DNA of 64,000 bases from Lepisosteus oculatus (lineage: Eukaryota; Chordata; Actinopteri; Semionotiformes; Lepisosteidae). Of the stretch, positions 1-12,265 are shown in pieces. The stretch lies in assembly GCF_040954835.1 (NCBI RefSeq), contig NC_090723.1, positions 5,590,001 to 5,654,000 of the forward strand. Reading direction: 5' to 3'. Both the position numbers and the translations under genes were made by a program. The notes below the pieces were generated by a model. The model worked only from the letters and a program-made list of their open reading frames with translations, did not search any database and was not told where the DNA came from. Numbering within the stretch: the first letter of the stretch is position 1; each line of letters begins with the position of its first letter.

Positions 1-389
1 CATCCATCACCGGTGCACAGCAGCCATTAACTCCCATGCTCAGCAGAATCACTCTGTAACATTGAAAGTGGTTCTAGTCTTGACCCTTTATCTTTCTCGG
101 CCCAGTGCCTTTAGTTTAAGGGTGGCTCCTTACACTGTGATCCCAGAGTCCTGTGGTTGTGGGGTCTGTTGGCTTATAGTTTAGTAATCATGTGCTTGCA
201 GACAGATGAGACTGAGTATTCTTTTATAGCACTCCTCTCGTAACAAGTGTCTGGAAATGCTGGGGGTAAAACCAACAGAAAAACTGCAAAAATGAATGTC
301 GCTCCATGAGAATAAAAACAAACCGGAAAGAGAAGGTTCGTTGCCGACCTGGCGACTGCAAGAGAAAGACCGTCTCTTCCTTGTTGCAG
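1..389 (+). other. ACLY: ACLY intron, left part cut by window edge
   Basis: This stretch precedes the first ACLY exon in the window and ends in a normal acceptor (TTGTTGCAG at 381-389). No coding similarity or repeat was recognised here. Confidence 0.8.
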
Positions 390-3113
390 GGCGACCGGTT
401 TGGAGGGGCCCTGGACGCAGCAGCGAAGCAGTTCAGCAAAGCCTTCGACAGCAGCCTGCTGCCCATGGAGTTCGTCAACAAGATGAAGAAGGAAGGGAAG
501 CTCATCATGGGGATCGGCCACAGGGTCAAGTCGGTGAGGGAAAACAGTCTTCTTTCCAGAGCAGAGCCTGGGTACTGCAGTGCCTGTGCGCCATGCTGTC
601 CGTCATTGACCACACCTGCAGCTGGGTCCTGTGTGAAGAAAGGCCTTGCATTGGTACAATCCCTTTATTCCTGCAGTCATGTAACTCCACACCATCTGAT
701 AACTGAATCAGGCATAAAGGGTTCAGCCGCTGTACAAGTGTACTTTTTCCATCTTAATTGGTTTTCAGAGGAAGCCACAGTAAAGTTGGAGAATGGAGGC
801 AACGTACAGTATATGTGATTCAGTACCAGGGACAGAAGAAGAGGGAGAAAGTTTGGCCATTTGAGTCTGGTCATTTGGCCTTGCGTGTTGTGTAGGGCCT
901 GACGTGGATGCCCATGCCGAAGTATTGGTACTATGGTCGCAAACATAACATCTCTGTCTTGGGGATGTGGTTTCTAGTGTGGCATGACCCAGGAAGAGCA
1001 ATATTCAGCTCTGTGGAAATCAGGATGCTTGCCTGCATTTGTGTGGTGCTTTGTGCCCCATCCTTGAGCAGGTCGGAGAGGCAATTGGGTCGTAAGAGAT
1101 TGTCACTCCACGTGCCTGATGAGGTTCGCCCTCCTGCCGTTTCAGATCAACAACCCGGACATGAGGGTGCAGATCTTGAAGGACTTCGTCAAGCAGCACT
1201 TCCCTGCCACCCACCTGCTGGACTACGCCCTGGACGTGGAGAAGATCACCACCTCTAAGGCAGGTGCTACTTTTGGCCTGGTGGGGTAGTTGAGAGCGAG
1301 ACGCATCTAGTTCAGAGCTAGCATCCTCTCCTGGTCTCCAGGCTCAGAATCTGAATTGATATAAAAACCAGACCCTGCACTATCGCCCCAGTGGAGCCCT
1401 GCCTGCCCTGTACCACTACTGAATTCTTACACCAGAAAATGATTGCGTGAGCGACCTTCGCCTGGTTAAACAATGATCAGTTTGTCCTACAACAGCTCTG
1501 TAGCTGGCTGGGCACTGGTGGGCCTCCGGTCCAGGGATCTCCAGCCCTGCTCCTGGTGATCCCCGATCCACAAGATCATATTGCACACCCTAAATTTCCT
1601 ATTTGTAAAAACTGACGACACTGTGAGCTACCGATCAATTTAGCAAGTGGTTTGTTCGCGCACGGGAAATGGGCCATCAGATTTTTGTTGGAGAAGCTCT
1701 TTTCATTTCTCAGTTTAAGGATTCCCCGGCTTTATTGATGTCCACTTTTAAAACCAGCAGGACTGGGGCTCACCAGGAGCTCGGATAAATACACCCGCTG
1801 TTTGATCTGGTGTTTTCGGTGAGAGCTGCACTGACCTTTCACCCGACACCTCAGCTGTGCTGGTGGCCTGTTTGATCTTTCATCACTTTCGTTAAACGCT
1901 TCGATGTGGACCCCTCCAATTCAAAAATCATGCTTTGGGATGCGACTGCCGTTGGCTAGCAAGCCAACCTGACTGGCTTTAATTTGCCATGTGTCTCATT
2001 TGAGGAATTTCTGCGTTTTCCAGAAACCCAACCTCATCCTGAATGTAGACGGCTTCATTGGGGTTGCCTTCGTGGATCTGCTGAGGACTTGTGATGGCTT
2101 CACACGGTGAGAGGGTTGCTATACCGAGACACAACGCGTCATTAAACGAGAAACATGATTTTCGTTTCTGGGACTTTCTTCGGCCAAGATTGAGCTGGTA
2201 GAACAGGGAAACCTTGTTTATAGTACTTTCAAGCAGCCAAACTCACTGCTGGGAAGACTAAACAGTCCATCACAAGCCACACGCAGACACAGAGAGAGAA
2301 ACCCCACACTCACAACAGAGTCAGTTTTCCCAGAAGCCAATTAACCTACCGGTATGCCTCTGAACTGTGGGAGGGAACCAGAGCACCTGGAGGGAACTCA
2401 TGAGGACATGGGGACAACATACAAAACTCCAGACAGACAGCACTCCAGGAACTGAACCCAGGCCCCCAGCGCTGTGAGGCAGCAATGCCGACCCAAGTCA
2501 AACCCGATAGATCTACTGGACCTGCGGCTCCACTCTTTCTCACCACCACTGCGGCTGTGTTTCAGGGAGGAGGCTGACGAGTACGTGGAGATCGGAGCTC
2601 TGAACGGGATCTTCGTCTTGGGCAGGAGCATGGGCTTCATCGGTGAGTCAGGGGACTGCGGCAGGGGGCTAGCAGGGGGTCCTGCAGAGAGACAGGCCTC
2701 CCCTCTCGTTCTGACATTTCCTTTTTTTTTTTTTTTACTGTCCAGTCCAGAGTCAATTCTTAATCCTGGGAACGTTGATCTTCATTGTTTAATCCAATGA
2801 CTGTTTTATTTAATTAAAATACTTGGGTTACAATGCGTGGAGGGAAATAAAAACTTGTGCAATTCTCTCGGGCTGGATTGGAAGAGCCCTGCTTGAGAGA
2901 ATTCGTGTCCTTCATGATGGGGGGGGAAAAAGCAGAAATACAGTACGTTTAAGTTTTTGACTTACCTGTGAGGGGAGGAAGAGGATGGAGTATTATGACG
3001 CTGTCTTTCTCCCACCAGGGCACTACCTGGACCAGAAGAGGCTGAAGCAGGGCTTGTACCGTCACCCATGGGATGATATCTCCTATGTGCTGCCGGAGCA
3101 CATGACCATGTAA
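390..3113 (+). CDS. ACLY: ATP-citrate synthase, C-terminal 170 residues (partial, five exons)
   Basis: ATP-citrate lyase makes cytosolic acetyl-CoA and oxaloacetate from citrate, CoA and ATP, feeding lipid synthesis and histone acetylation. The window holds only the end of the gene, within the citrate-synthase-like module. Exons are 390-533, 1146-1259, 2024-2106, 2566-2642 and 3019-3113; they sum to 513 bp, 170 codons plus stop, equal to human residues about 932-1101. Recognisable stretches are [67 protein letters not shown] and the end PEHMTM (human PEHMSM). The GHRVKS segment is part of the CoA/citrate-binding fold shared with citrate synthase. Introns are short (356-764 bp). The second intron in the window starts with GC instead of GT: TCTAAG at 1254-1259 is followed by GCAGGT, and only this cut keeps TTSK-KPN in frame. 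Identity is certain; the 5' remainder lies outside the window. Confidence 0.98.
2275..2500 (-). repeat. L2-like/SINE-tail dispersed repeat in ACLY intron
   Basis: Contains, in reverse orientation, the common fish repeat with the words CTGTGGGAGGGAACCAGAGC, CTCCAGACAGACAGCACTCC and a final GCGCTGTGAGGCAGCAATGC. The same words recur at about 9165, 43850 and 61380. It ends about 65 bp before the next ACLY exon. I recognise the repeat type, but the family name (L2-like LINE end) is an inference. Confidence 0.6.
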
Positions 3114-4620
3114 TCGAGACAGCTCAGGAGCGCCACCTTGTGTGTGTGTGTGAGGGGGGTTCAGAGATCAGATCCTCTGAGCTGTTATCTGTCAGAGTTG
3201 CAGCAGGAGGGATGGGAGTAGGTTTTGGTGGCGGGGGGGTAGGGTATCTTTTAGATTCTTCACAAACCGTGAGTGATCCATGACCAGTTTTGAACTGAAA
3301 ATCTCTCAAATGAATGAATACAAAATACTATCATCCTCAACAAGCAATGCAATTTCTGACTGTGCAATCACACTTTCTGGTTTAAATGGGAAATATGTAA
3401 AGAACTAAACAGGTAAGAAAGCTGCCAGTGTTGCTGGTCGCAGTCTGCTGTTCATTAGAGTAGGAAATGTGAAATCGTGATCTAGCCTTGCTGTCTTTAG
3501 CACTGTGTCACTTCAGTGGAGATCAACAGAATCTCGTGCTTACCTCGATGCATTTTGCTTTGTTTTTCTCTCCTCCACTGCAGATACTACTTCTAGTTGC
3601 ATAGCAAGGAATGCTTGTGTTTCTAAATGTTGAGGTTTCAGGTTAGTTAGCGCAAAAAATTGCTCCCAGTTTGTATAGGCCAGAGGTCAGCAGCTCGGAT
3701 CTTGAAGGCCCCCAATCCAGTTGGTCCTGTAGGTCACCTACTTAAAACATTGGCAGCACCTTAAATGTATTAATAACTTAACCTAGTTAACTGTTCAAAT
3801 AAGAAAACTCTGGTCCTTGAGGGCTGGAGTGTATTGAGGTTTTACTTCTGAGTGATCTCTGAATTTCTCAATTTAGCTGATCACCTCACCTTTTTAATCG
3901 ATCACAAACAAATTGTGTATCTGCAGAACCTGGTGAATTCATGGGGACCTACGAGCCTGGCTGGATGGTTAGGGGTGGAGACTCCTGGCTTAGGCAGTAG
4001 TTTTATATAGGCAAGCATAAAAAAAAAATCAGATCATACGATCGTTATCTAGCAAATGAATGTCAAATCCTGATCTGCCGTGTCATCTGCTAGCCTTGCA
4101 TAAGGCGTGGGAGAGGAATGGTTTGTGTGAGAGAGTGCATGTTCCTGTGGCTTCATGGTGCATGGAGATCTAGTCACTCGGGTTCGAGGGCAGTGCATCC
4201 TGCAATGATCTTAGGAGGATCCTGGTTTGTTTTTGTTTTCCCGAGCCTGTTGAGTGAAGAATGAAGGGCACCTGGGGCTCAATTGAGCTGAAGCAAATAG
4301 TTTTAACATAAGGGACCATAACTAACTAGCTATCTGTGTTTCTCGTGGCTTAACATAGGCTAGCTTGAGGCTCGCTTACTTAACTGTGTGAGATCTGTAC
4401 CAAGTGTTCCCTTCTGTACCCTGCCACATCGACAAAATCAAAACTGTTCATTGTATCTGTCAAAGCCCATCCCTCAGTTGTATCATTTTAACCTATTTTT
4501 ACCTTGTTTTACATTATTTTATTTGGTGTGAAATGTGCTTCTGTATTGTTGTTGTTATTATTATTAATATAACCCATGTAATATTGTAGTGAAAATAAAC
4601 ACGTCTTCTTAGTTAATTGG
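3114..4620 (+). other. ACLY: ACLY 3' untranslated region
   Basis: Runs from the ACLY stop codon to the first AATAAA. It starts with a short GT run near 3139 and carries, at about 3680-3980, AT-rich repeat-like sequence similar to that at 31180-31500. No second gene is visible. Confidence 0.6.
4594..4599 (+). terminator. ACLY: Polyadenylation signal for ACLY
   Basis: This is the first AATAAA after the ACLY stop, 1.48 kb downstream. It is followed by GT-rich sequence (about 4619-4650), as expected for a cleavage region. Confidence 0.7.
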
Positions 4621-6185
4621 TGTGGGATTCTTGTGATTGCTTGGTGCTGCTCTGCTTTACTCTGAACTGCACAAAGGGTTGAAGATTGAGGAACCACACA
4701 CATCTTTATCCCAGGATTCTGCCTGGACCGAAACCTGAACGTGAACTGACCTGGGGTCTAGGTTTGCATTTCTATGTATTTGCTGGAGAGAGCCATGAAA
4801 TAGTCCTTTCTTAGGAAAGATGGATCTAATTTGCAGAACTCTCTGCAATCCTGGGATAAAAGCCGAGACCAATTTGGAATTGGAAATCTCCGAGTTTGGA
4901 ATAGGCCCGTCATCGCTCATGCCATTTGTCAGTTTCAGAATTCACTTTCGGAGCTCAGACGTTTGTCACCAACAAATCTTGGACTATCGGTTTGGACTTC
5001 CTCTCTCAATTCTAGTAAAACACTAAACTTGATCTCAGACTTGATAAAACACTATCTCAGTCACTGTCAAAACAGAAGAAAGGAAAGACAAGACAAATGT
5101 AAGGTTTGTACAATAAAGACGTATCTGGACCATCCTGCTTATTTAATTGTGAGGGGCTAGTAATCTGACGAAGCGATCTAGCTATTTCCTGAAAGAAGTC
5201 AGAGTATTGGCCTCAACAGCATGGCGGGGTACCTTGCTCTGTACTCTACAACGTGCCTGTGTACTTCAGGGAATGTGGAAAAGATGGTGCCACCATGTCA
5301 TTTGGTGAAAGAAAATATTAAGCCTAAGTCACTGGGCAGGCCTTTGTAATATTCCTATTCTTGAAACTTGAGGTCGGGGGGGGTGATAGTGACATATTGG
5401 TGAAATAATCAGTTTACACAAAATGTATTGGATGGAATGAAACCCCTTTGATTTAGGTGTGTGACTGACCGGCTTAAACAGTACAACCAGCCGGTCTGGT
5501 AATTTCTCTTGAAACAAATCGTTATTAAAACTCCTTTCACCATTGGACTCCCACACGGTCCGAGCTCTAAGAACAGGTTTCTGTCGCTTGTTTCGGGGAG
5601 TTGAGCCTTTTGGTTCGTGTAACACAGTTTATCCCGCTTGCGTGCACGGCGTCATGGTCTCAGTTCTCAGTTGTGGGCGATCCTGTGTTGTTTCTTTGGC
5701 TCTCGCACTGTCCGGGCCAGGCTTGTTCACAGATGCCACTTTGTACAGTCCGTGCCGAGGCCCACAGTCCCTGCCCTACTTGCGAAAATCCCTCTTTATC
5801 TCTCCTCTCAAAGCCGCACAGATTTTCCACTCCAGCTGCTCGTGTTTCATAGTTCCCTATTCGTAACGGGACACCGGTAACCGAAGCAGAGACCGTGTTT
5901 TTTTTTTGTGTGGTTTTGGCTGCTTCTTTCAGCGATATTCCTCTTCATTATTAGCTGGCAGTATAGCACCGTCTTGTTAAATGGGTGTTGTTAGCGGGCA
6001 TCTCTCGAGTTTGGTCATTCTTCGTCGTTAGAAAAATTAAATTTGATTTTTTTAATCGTTTTTGCTCATAGGAAAGTGTAGCCAGGGTACGAGAACAGAA
6101 GTTACAGGTCGGGTGTAAACGATTCTGTCGAAACACTGGACTGTTTTAATGTACTGATACGTGTAATACTGTAACCCTAAAGAGC
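4621..6185. other. Intergenic, ACLY to KLHL11
   Basis: AT-rich non-coding sequence. Short open frames exist, but none resembles a known protein. Near 5160-5270 there is a degraded stretch resembling the dispersed repeat seen at 8897-9060 and 50540-50790. Nothing else recognised. Confidence 0.5.
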
Positions 6186-6663
6186 ATTGCTGGCAACAAA
6201 GGGAACAAAATCCCGAGTTATTTTGTAACTACCAAATAGCAAATTATCTCGATAATTATCTTGTAATTACGAGATAGCAACTATAGCAGATATCATATTG
6301 GAGTATGTGGCGTGATCACAAACAGTACGTGAGATTTACTGTCTCGGAATTACGAGTTGATCTGCTATCATCTCGTAATTAAAAGATAATTTGATAACGA
6401 GATAAGTGTAATTACAAGGTAGCATATACTCACGTATGTGATCACGCGTTCTCATATATGATATCTGCTATAGTTGCTAACCCCAGGAGAAAGTCAGCCT
6501 GTGCACAGGAGTATTTTACATATCAATAGCTTGTACTGTCACAGCAAATGTAACGGGTTGTTCATACACGGATATGATCGTTGCTATCTCGTAAGTACGT
6601 GATAATTTGGTATCTGGTAATTAGGAGATAAATATAATAATTTGTTTCCTTGGTGGAAGCAAT
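6186..6663. mobile_element. MITE-like palindromic element upstream of KLHL11
   Basis: About 478 bp bounded by imperfect terminal inverted repeats: ATTGCTGGCAACAAAGGGAA at 6186 against ATTGCTTCCACCAAGGAAAC on the other strand at 6663. Inside is a second pair of arms: AGCAACTATAGCAGATATCA at 6277 and its complement ending near 6479, each continuing through TGATCAC. TCTCGTAATTACGAGAT-type words recur throughout. It has no coding capacity, so a non-autonomous DNA transposon is the best reading. No clear target duplication was seen. Confidence 0.6.
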
Positions 6664-6911
6664 GCGATTCCATTTAAAAAAAAAAGTTTTGTGTGGCGAT
6701 ATTTTACAATTGTGAAGGTGGCAATTGAGAATCGGTAGTTAAATGCATGATGCAAATCCCTCCCAGTATTTAGTACGTAATCAAGAAGGGCGGGGGGCAT
6801 TTTGAACCAATGTGGGAATTACGCCTTCGGCTCTGTGCGTTGATTCGTCTCTGTCTGTGTGTGTTTTGTTACTTCACAGACCATTACAATTTCACGTTAT
6901 CCTCCACCAAC

Positions 6912-9900
6912 ATGGCGGCCGCAGCGCCCAATATTGACGACTCGAGCCGGAACGGCGGCGGCAGCAGCGGCGGGGGCTGCGCCGCCACGGCCCTGCCGGG
7001 CGACGGCGACGCGGAAGAGGCCGAGGATTTCACCTCGTCCTCCCACTGCTCGGAGCTGTCTCGCCGGCAGAACGAGCAGAGGAAGCGCGGCCTCTTCTGC
7101 GACGTGACGCTGGCCTTCAGCAGCGGGGCGGCCGCCGGGGCCGTGCCGAGCTGCGAGTTCGCGGCTCACCGCTCCGTCCTGGCCGCCGCCACCGACTACT
7201 TCACCCCGCTGCTGGGGGGGCAGTTTTCGGAGTCGCTCTCCGGCCGGGTCGAAATGAAGGAGTGGAGCTCCGAGATGGGGCCAGACCCGGAGACCGTGGA
7301 GAGCGTCATACAGTACATGTACACCGGGGAGATCCGGGTCAGCACCTGCAACGTCCACGAAGTGTTGGAGCTGGCGGACAGGTGGGGAGAGAGATCGCAG
7401 GAACCGGCGATTCCCGGTCGCTTTGAAGAGCCTCAGTCGTGTAAAAGGCGATACTTGCTTGAGCAGGACTGAACCGCAATGCATTTAAATGCTCCCCTCC
7501 ATTGAGTGGCACAGAACAGCAGCAAAAAGGGGTGGGGAGACCGCAATGCGTGTTAGCCCAAATATCAAGATTAAACAGATTATTGTATTCCCGATTTGCG
7601 TTTCTGTCGCGGTCCTTTTATGTGCAATTAGCTCTCTCGCAGTTGCCGACAACGAGTCCTTAGCTAGATACTTCACTCACTTTGAACAGCGAGTTGGCGT
7701 TTGTGCAGTGTAACACTACCCAACCCATGAACCCATGTTGTAACAGCACGGGTAAATGATGCTAATGTTCGTGGCTGAGGAAATATCTGGGCTTTTTGTC
7801 TCACCAGAACTAGGGGGACCATATTCCTTCTGGTTGGAGAGGCCCCTCCAGAAACAATGTGATTTTTTTTTTGTTAAATCTGCGTTTCAGTTGCAAGGCG
7901 TTCATTTCTCAATTCATCACTACGCAAACGAGACATCTTTAATCAGCGCAAGACCGAATCACGGTTTCCTTCTACAGATCAGTTACACTTTTCGCTCCGA
8001 TCGGCTTCAAGAGTAGCGAATAGCCGTCAGATCATTTTTACGCGTTTAATGCACACCGCAAAAACGTAATGCTCAGTTTACAAATTAGCTCGTTTTTGGC
8101 TTAAGGTTAATCTTAAAACTCCTGTCCTGTCTCCGGTGAACTTGAAGTCATGTGGTTCCCAAAGGTTTGCTCTATCATTTACAGAAACCCGTCGAACCAG
8201 TAAATGCATTGTTCCTGCCCAGTGTTGTCCTCTGGTGAAAGGATCCAAGTAGATACCAGTTGAGTGTTAATGAGCTAGGTGCCGTGCTCTTGAGTGACAT
8301 TAATTCCCTTGTTCGTTAAGCCCGGCATGATGCAGATCCATTCCGGCCTGGAATGACAAATCAAGGGTTATGTCTCGGGGGCTTTCATTCCAATAGAATG
8401 GCATTGCTGCTCATTTTGCAAGAAGAGCAGGTATGTTTATGCATTCAGTCATTCAGAATGGACTGTGGGATTTGCATTATGACTAAAGGAAAAAAAAAAC
8501 AAAAGAAACTGCCAATGTTGAAGAGATGGGTCAAGCATTTTGGGAATGCTCTAGCTTTGATTGCTACTGTACGTGAAATGAAATGCAGCGCTTTTCAAGT
8601 GTCTGTGTCGGCCCTGCGATGGACTGGCGTCCCCTCCAGGGTGTGTCCCGCCTTGCAGCCATTGCATGCAGGGATAGGCTCGGCTCACCTGGCGCCCAGC
8701 AGTGGATAAAGTGGTGAGAAACTGGATGTTTGTGTGTCTTGAAACAGTGCTTGTGGAGGTTTATAAATGAATGAACACAGACATGGTCCTGTGGCCAGCT
8801 GCAGGGTGCTGTGGTTTGATTCCAGTGTCGGGTAGGTCTGTGTGGAGTTTTTGTGTTCTCTTGAGTTTTTGCTAGGTACTCCGGTTTCCACAAATCCTAA
8901 GAACATAAAGGTTGGGCAAGCTAAAGAAGGCCATTCTGCCGTTGTGATTGTTCCAGGGATCTTATTCCACCATTTCTTTCCAAGAAGTCGGGGGCTGGCT
9001 TTAGCAGTTCGGCTGCATAGCTTGTTCCATACTCTCCCTACCTTTTATCCCGTGCACTTCCATGTAGTATACCTCCAGGGTTAGTTTGATTGGCTGTTCT
9101 GGGTTATTTTCCTGTGTTTTGTCATTCATTCATTCATCCTTCTGTATTAGAAACTGCTTGACGCAAGTCAGGGTCGCAAGGGAGCCAGAGCCTATCCCAG
9201 CAAGCAACGGGTGGGGTACACTCTGGGTAGGACAGCCATCCATCACAGGACACACACAGATGTGCACACACTCACACCAGGACCATTGCCATGAACTGTG
9301 GGAGGAAACCAGAGCACGCAGAGGAAATCCACCTGAACACAGGGAGAACATACTCTTATCCTCCGTTCTAGGCTCCAGCTTGCCGTGACCGTCACCTGGA
9401 CGCGTAGCTTCCTTGCCAGGGAAAGACGCAGGAATGAACATGTGTCCTTTGTTTGTGCCCAGGTTCCTGCTGCTGCAGCTGAAGGGGTTCTGCGGGGACT
9501 TCCTGAAGAAGAAGCTGAGCCTCGCTAACTGCGTGGCCGTCCACAGCCTGGCCCACATGTACTCCCTGGACCAGCTGGCCCTGAAGGCGGCCGACATGAT
9601 CCGGCGCAACTTCCACAAGGTCATCCAGGACGAGGAGTTCTACACCCTGCCCTTCCACCTGGTGCGGGACTGGCTCTCGGACACGGAGATCACGGTGGAC
9701 TCGGAGGAGGTGCTGTTCGAGGCCATCGTCAAGTGGGTGCAGAGGAGCCCCGAGGAGCGGGAGAGGTACTTCGAGGAGCTGTTCCGGCTGCTGCGGCTGC
9801 CCCAGATCAAGCCCACCTTCCTGACCCGGATGGTCAAGGCGGAGAGGCTGGTGGCCGAGAACGAGGCGTGCCTCCGGCTGGTGTCCGAGGCCGTGGAGGG

Positions 9901-11047
9901 GCACGCCATCCGCTTCGAGAACCTCAAGACGGCCGACCTGGAGTTCTGGGCCTCCTACATGGCCGCCTTCCAGCCGCGCTTCGGCCAGAACATGGACGTG
10001 ATCATGGTGGTGGGGGGCGTCTCGGAGGGCGGGGACTACCTGAGCGAGTGTGTGGGCTACTTCGTGTACGAGGACCGCTGGGTCAACCTGCCGCACATCC
10101 ACAACCACTTGGACGGCCACGCCATCACCGCCACCGAGTCCCACGTCTACGTGGCCGGGTCCATGGAGCCCGGCTTCGCCAAGACGGTGGAGCGCTACAG
10201 CCCCAACCGCAACACCTGGGAGCAGGTGAGCAACCTCACCACGCGCAAGCACTCCTTCGGGCTGACCTGCGTCAAGGACATCCTGTACAGCATCGGCGGC
10301 CACGGCAACTTCAGCCCCGGCTTCAAGGACGTCAGCGTGTACGAGCCGGAGCAGGACAAGTGGCACAACCTGGAGTCGGCGCCCAAGATCCTGCGGGACG
10401 TCAAGGCCATCAGCGTGGAGGACCGCTACGTCTACATCTCGGCCCGAACGCCCGTGGACACGGACAGCGACGACGGGCTGAAGACCATCACCACGCGCTA
10501 CGACACCGAGAGCCGGCAGTGGCAGGACGTGGACTCCCTGCCCCTCATCGACAACTACTGCATCTTCCAGATGGCCGTGGCTCACACCAACTTCTACAAC
10601 ACCGCCTCCTGCTGCCCCAAGAGGTACGCGGTGCGCGAGGAGGCCGCGCGGCAGAAGATCAGCGCCCGCATCTCGGACGAGATCCTGGAGAGCCTGCCCC
10701 CGGAGGTCATCAGCATCGAGGGGGCCGCCGTCTGCTACTTCGGCGAGGACGTCTTCATCATCGGGGGCTGGAAGAACAGCGACGACGTCGACAAGCAGTA
10801 CCGCAAGGAGGCGTACCGCTACTGCGCCGAGCGGAAGCGCTGGATGCTCCTGCCGCCCATGCCCCAGCCCCGCTGCCGCGCCACGGCCTGCCACATCCGC
10901 ATCCCCTACCGCTACCTGTACGGCTCCCAGCGCTACCCCATGCCCCAGAATCTGGCCCGCCAGCGGGACCGCATGCAGCAGATGCAGCAACTGCACCGGC
11001 GCACTCTCACTCTCCGGAGGCAGCTGCAGTCACAGATCGAGTGTTGA
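6912..11047 (+). CDS. KLHL11: Kelch-like protein 11 (BTB-BACK-Kelch), two exons
   Basis: Substrate adaptor for CUL3 ubiquitin ligases. Exons are 6912-7381 and 9463-11047, giving 684 aa (human 708). The start ATG at 6912 has a strong context (CCAACATGG) and gives MAAAAP, like the Ala-rich human start. Residues 1-50 are Gly/Ser/acidic and end in [23 protein letters not shown] is about 52-160, BACK about 165-265 and Kelch repeats about 330-655. The end SQIEC matches human. The intron splits an Arg codon (AG|G) inside the BTB-BACK link, and all of BACK plus Kelch sits on one GC-rich exon. An in-frame upstream ATG at 6810 would add 34 residues with no stop between; its context is weaker and I did not choose it. 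Exon 1 is CpG-rich, suggesting a CpG-island promoter. Tail to tail with KLHL10. Confidence 0.97.
8600..9060 (+). repeat. Two old dispersed repeats in the KLHL11 intron
   Basis: At 8606-8735 lies an L2-like tail (GATGGACTGGCGTCCCCTCC, then GGATAAAGTGGTGAGAAAC). A further 5' fragment of the same family sits at about 8785-8885. At 8897-9060 follows a degraded copy of another fish repeat starting CTAAGAACATAAAGG and containing GATTGTTCCAGGGATCTTAT; related copies are near 50540 (reverse) and 61150. The repeat classes are recognised by eye only. Confidence 0.5.
9165..9390 (-). repeat. L2-like dispersed repeat, reverse orientation
   Basis: Same family as at 2275 and 43850. Words present include GGGTCGCAAGGGAGCCAGAG, CACACTCACACCAGGACCAT, CTGTGGGAGGAAACCAGAGC and CACAGGGAGAACATACTC. 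It ends about 70 bp before KLHL11 exon 2. Confidence 0.6.
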
Positions 11048-12265
11048 GCTCCGTCCCCAACCCCCCCCCCCCCGGCCCCCCAGACATTTCCCTCGGGCCC
11101 CAGCACAAGACCTGCTCTCCCACAATCTTTTGCCTGAACCGTTGTTGTTGCTGGTTTTTTTTGGGGGGGGTTTTTGCTTTGAATTCTCCGGGGTCGCGCC
11201 GGGTGGCTCGGCAGGTAATAGCCCTTGTTCTGAGCGCCCCGGATGGTGCCGGCCCGAACCCGGCTAACGGACGGGTCCCGAGCTGGGGTTGTGCAGACGG
11301 TAGCCAAACTGGTCTTCCCTGCTGTTGGGGGTGAAACGGCCACTCCTGCAGCTCGCTGACCGCCCGCAGGGCTGGTGGAGGCACTTGTCCTGTTGTGGTC
11401 CTGGAAGATGCCGGGGGGGGTGGGCAGTGCGTTAGGGACAGGAGGAGCTCTGGCAGGAGGGCGTGCCTCCATGGAGAGGAGGGGGCGTAGCCGTGGCCTG
11501 AGTCTTAAGCAAGTTGGCAGCTCTAGGTTGGGTGGGTGTGTCGTAGAAGAAAGTATTGACAAAAATGAAAGTGTTCTGATTGGTCCAGTTCTACAGATCA
11601 GAGTTAAAAATCCAAATCGGGTGGAAGTAAGAGACTGACATTGTGAATAGAGCTGTGGACAGTGACCGATAATCTGTCTGCTGTACGTCTTTCACAAAAC
11701 ATACCGTTTGTATATATGTATGTATGGTTTCTTTCCTTTGTTATTGTGTAACTTATGTATTATCTCCTTCTTGAAAGTCCTGGACCTGCTGGTTCAGTCA
11801 GATCTTTCGGAGGAGATCTCCGCGTTCACATTCCACTGTGGTGCTGCCGGGATCCACTGCCATTCCGTTCTCCAGCTCGACGCGTATTCCTTTTTCCGCG
11901 GTCCGGCCTGGCTGTGAGGAGCTGTGCAGCCTTTCCTCCCTCAGATCGGCCTGGTCGTGAAACCTGAGAGTGACGAACTGCGGGCCGGGGTGAAGATGAG
12001 AGGAAGTGGCGGTTTACCTCGGAGGAGTGTTGCTTTTGGACGCCCCGTCCAAACTGTTTTTGGCTCTGGGAGCCGCCCAGACGGTGTAGGGTGGGCAGTG
12101 AAGCCGTGTCCGCACGGCTGCCATCTTGGTTTTCAATTCAAACGCGGGAGCTCTGAGGAGGGGCGTGAGGTGCTTGAGGGAAGTTTTCTCCAGTATTTGC
12201 ACTTGTTTCAGAGTGCGGTGGATGAATGTTTGCGAAACGTTTTGGAAATAAAATCAATTATTGGC
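11048..12265 (+). other. KLHL11: KLHL11 3' untranslated region with a tRNA-like SINE remnant
   Basis: Starts with C- and G-rich runs at 11060-11175. At about 11203-11265 there is a tRNA-like segment (A-box-like GTGGCTCGGCAGGTAATAG, then GGCCCGAACCC as a B-box-like word) related to the copy at 59917-59992. The remainder shows nothing recognised. Confidence 0.45.
12247..12252 (+). terminator. KLHL11: Candidate polyadenylation signal for KLHL11
   Basis: First AATAAA after the KLHL11 stop, 1.2 kb downstream, followed by a G/T-rich stretch. Another AATAAA lies at 13940-13945. Confidence 0.5.

Noticed and set aside
9392-10996. 534-codon open frame antisense to KLHL11 exon 2, and another long plus-strand frame at 9733-11334
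   Set aside because: Both are shadow frames of the GC-rich KLHL11 coding exon. Their translations are low-complexity Val/Leu/Arg/Gly-rich and match no family, while the KLHL11 frame is clearly conserved.
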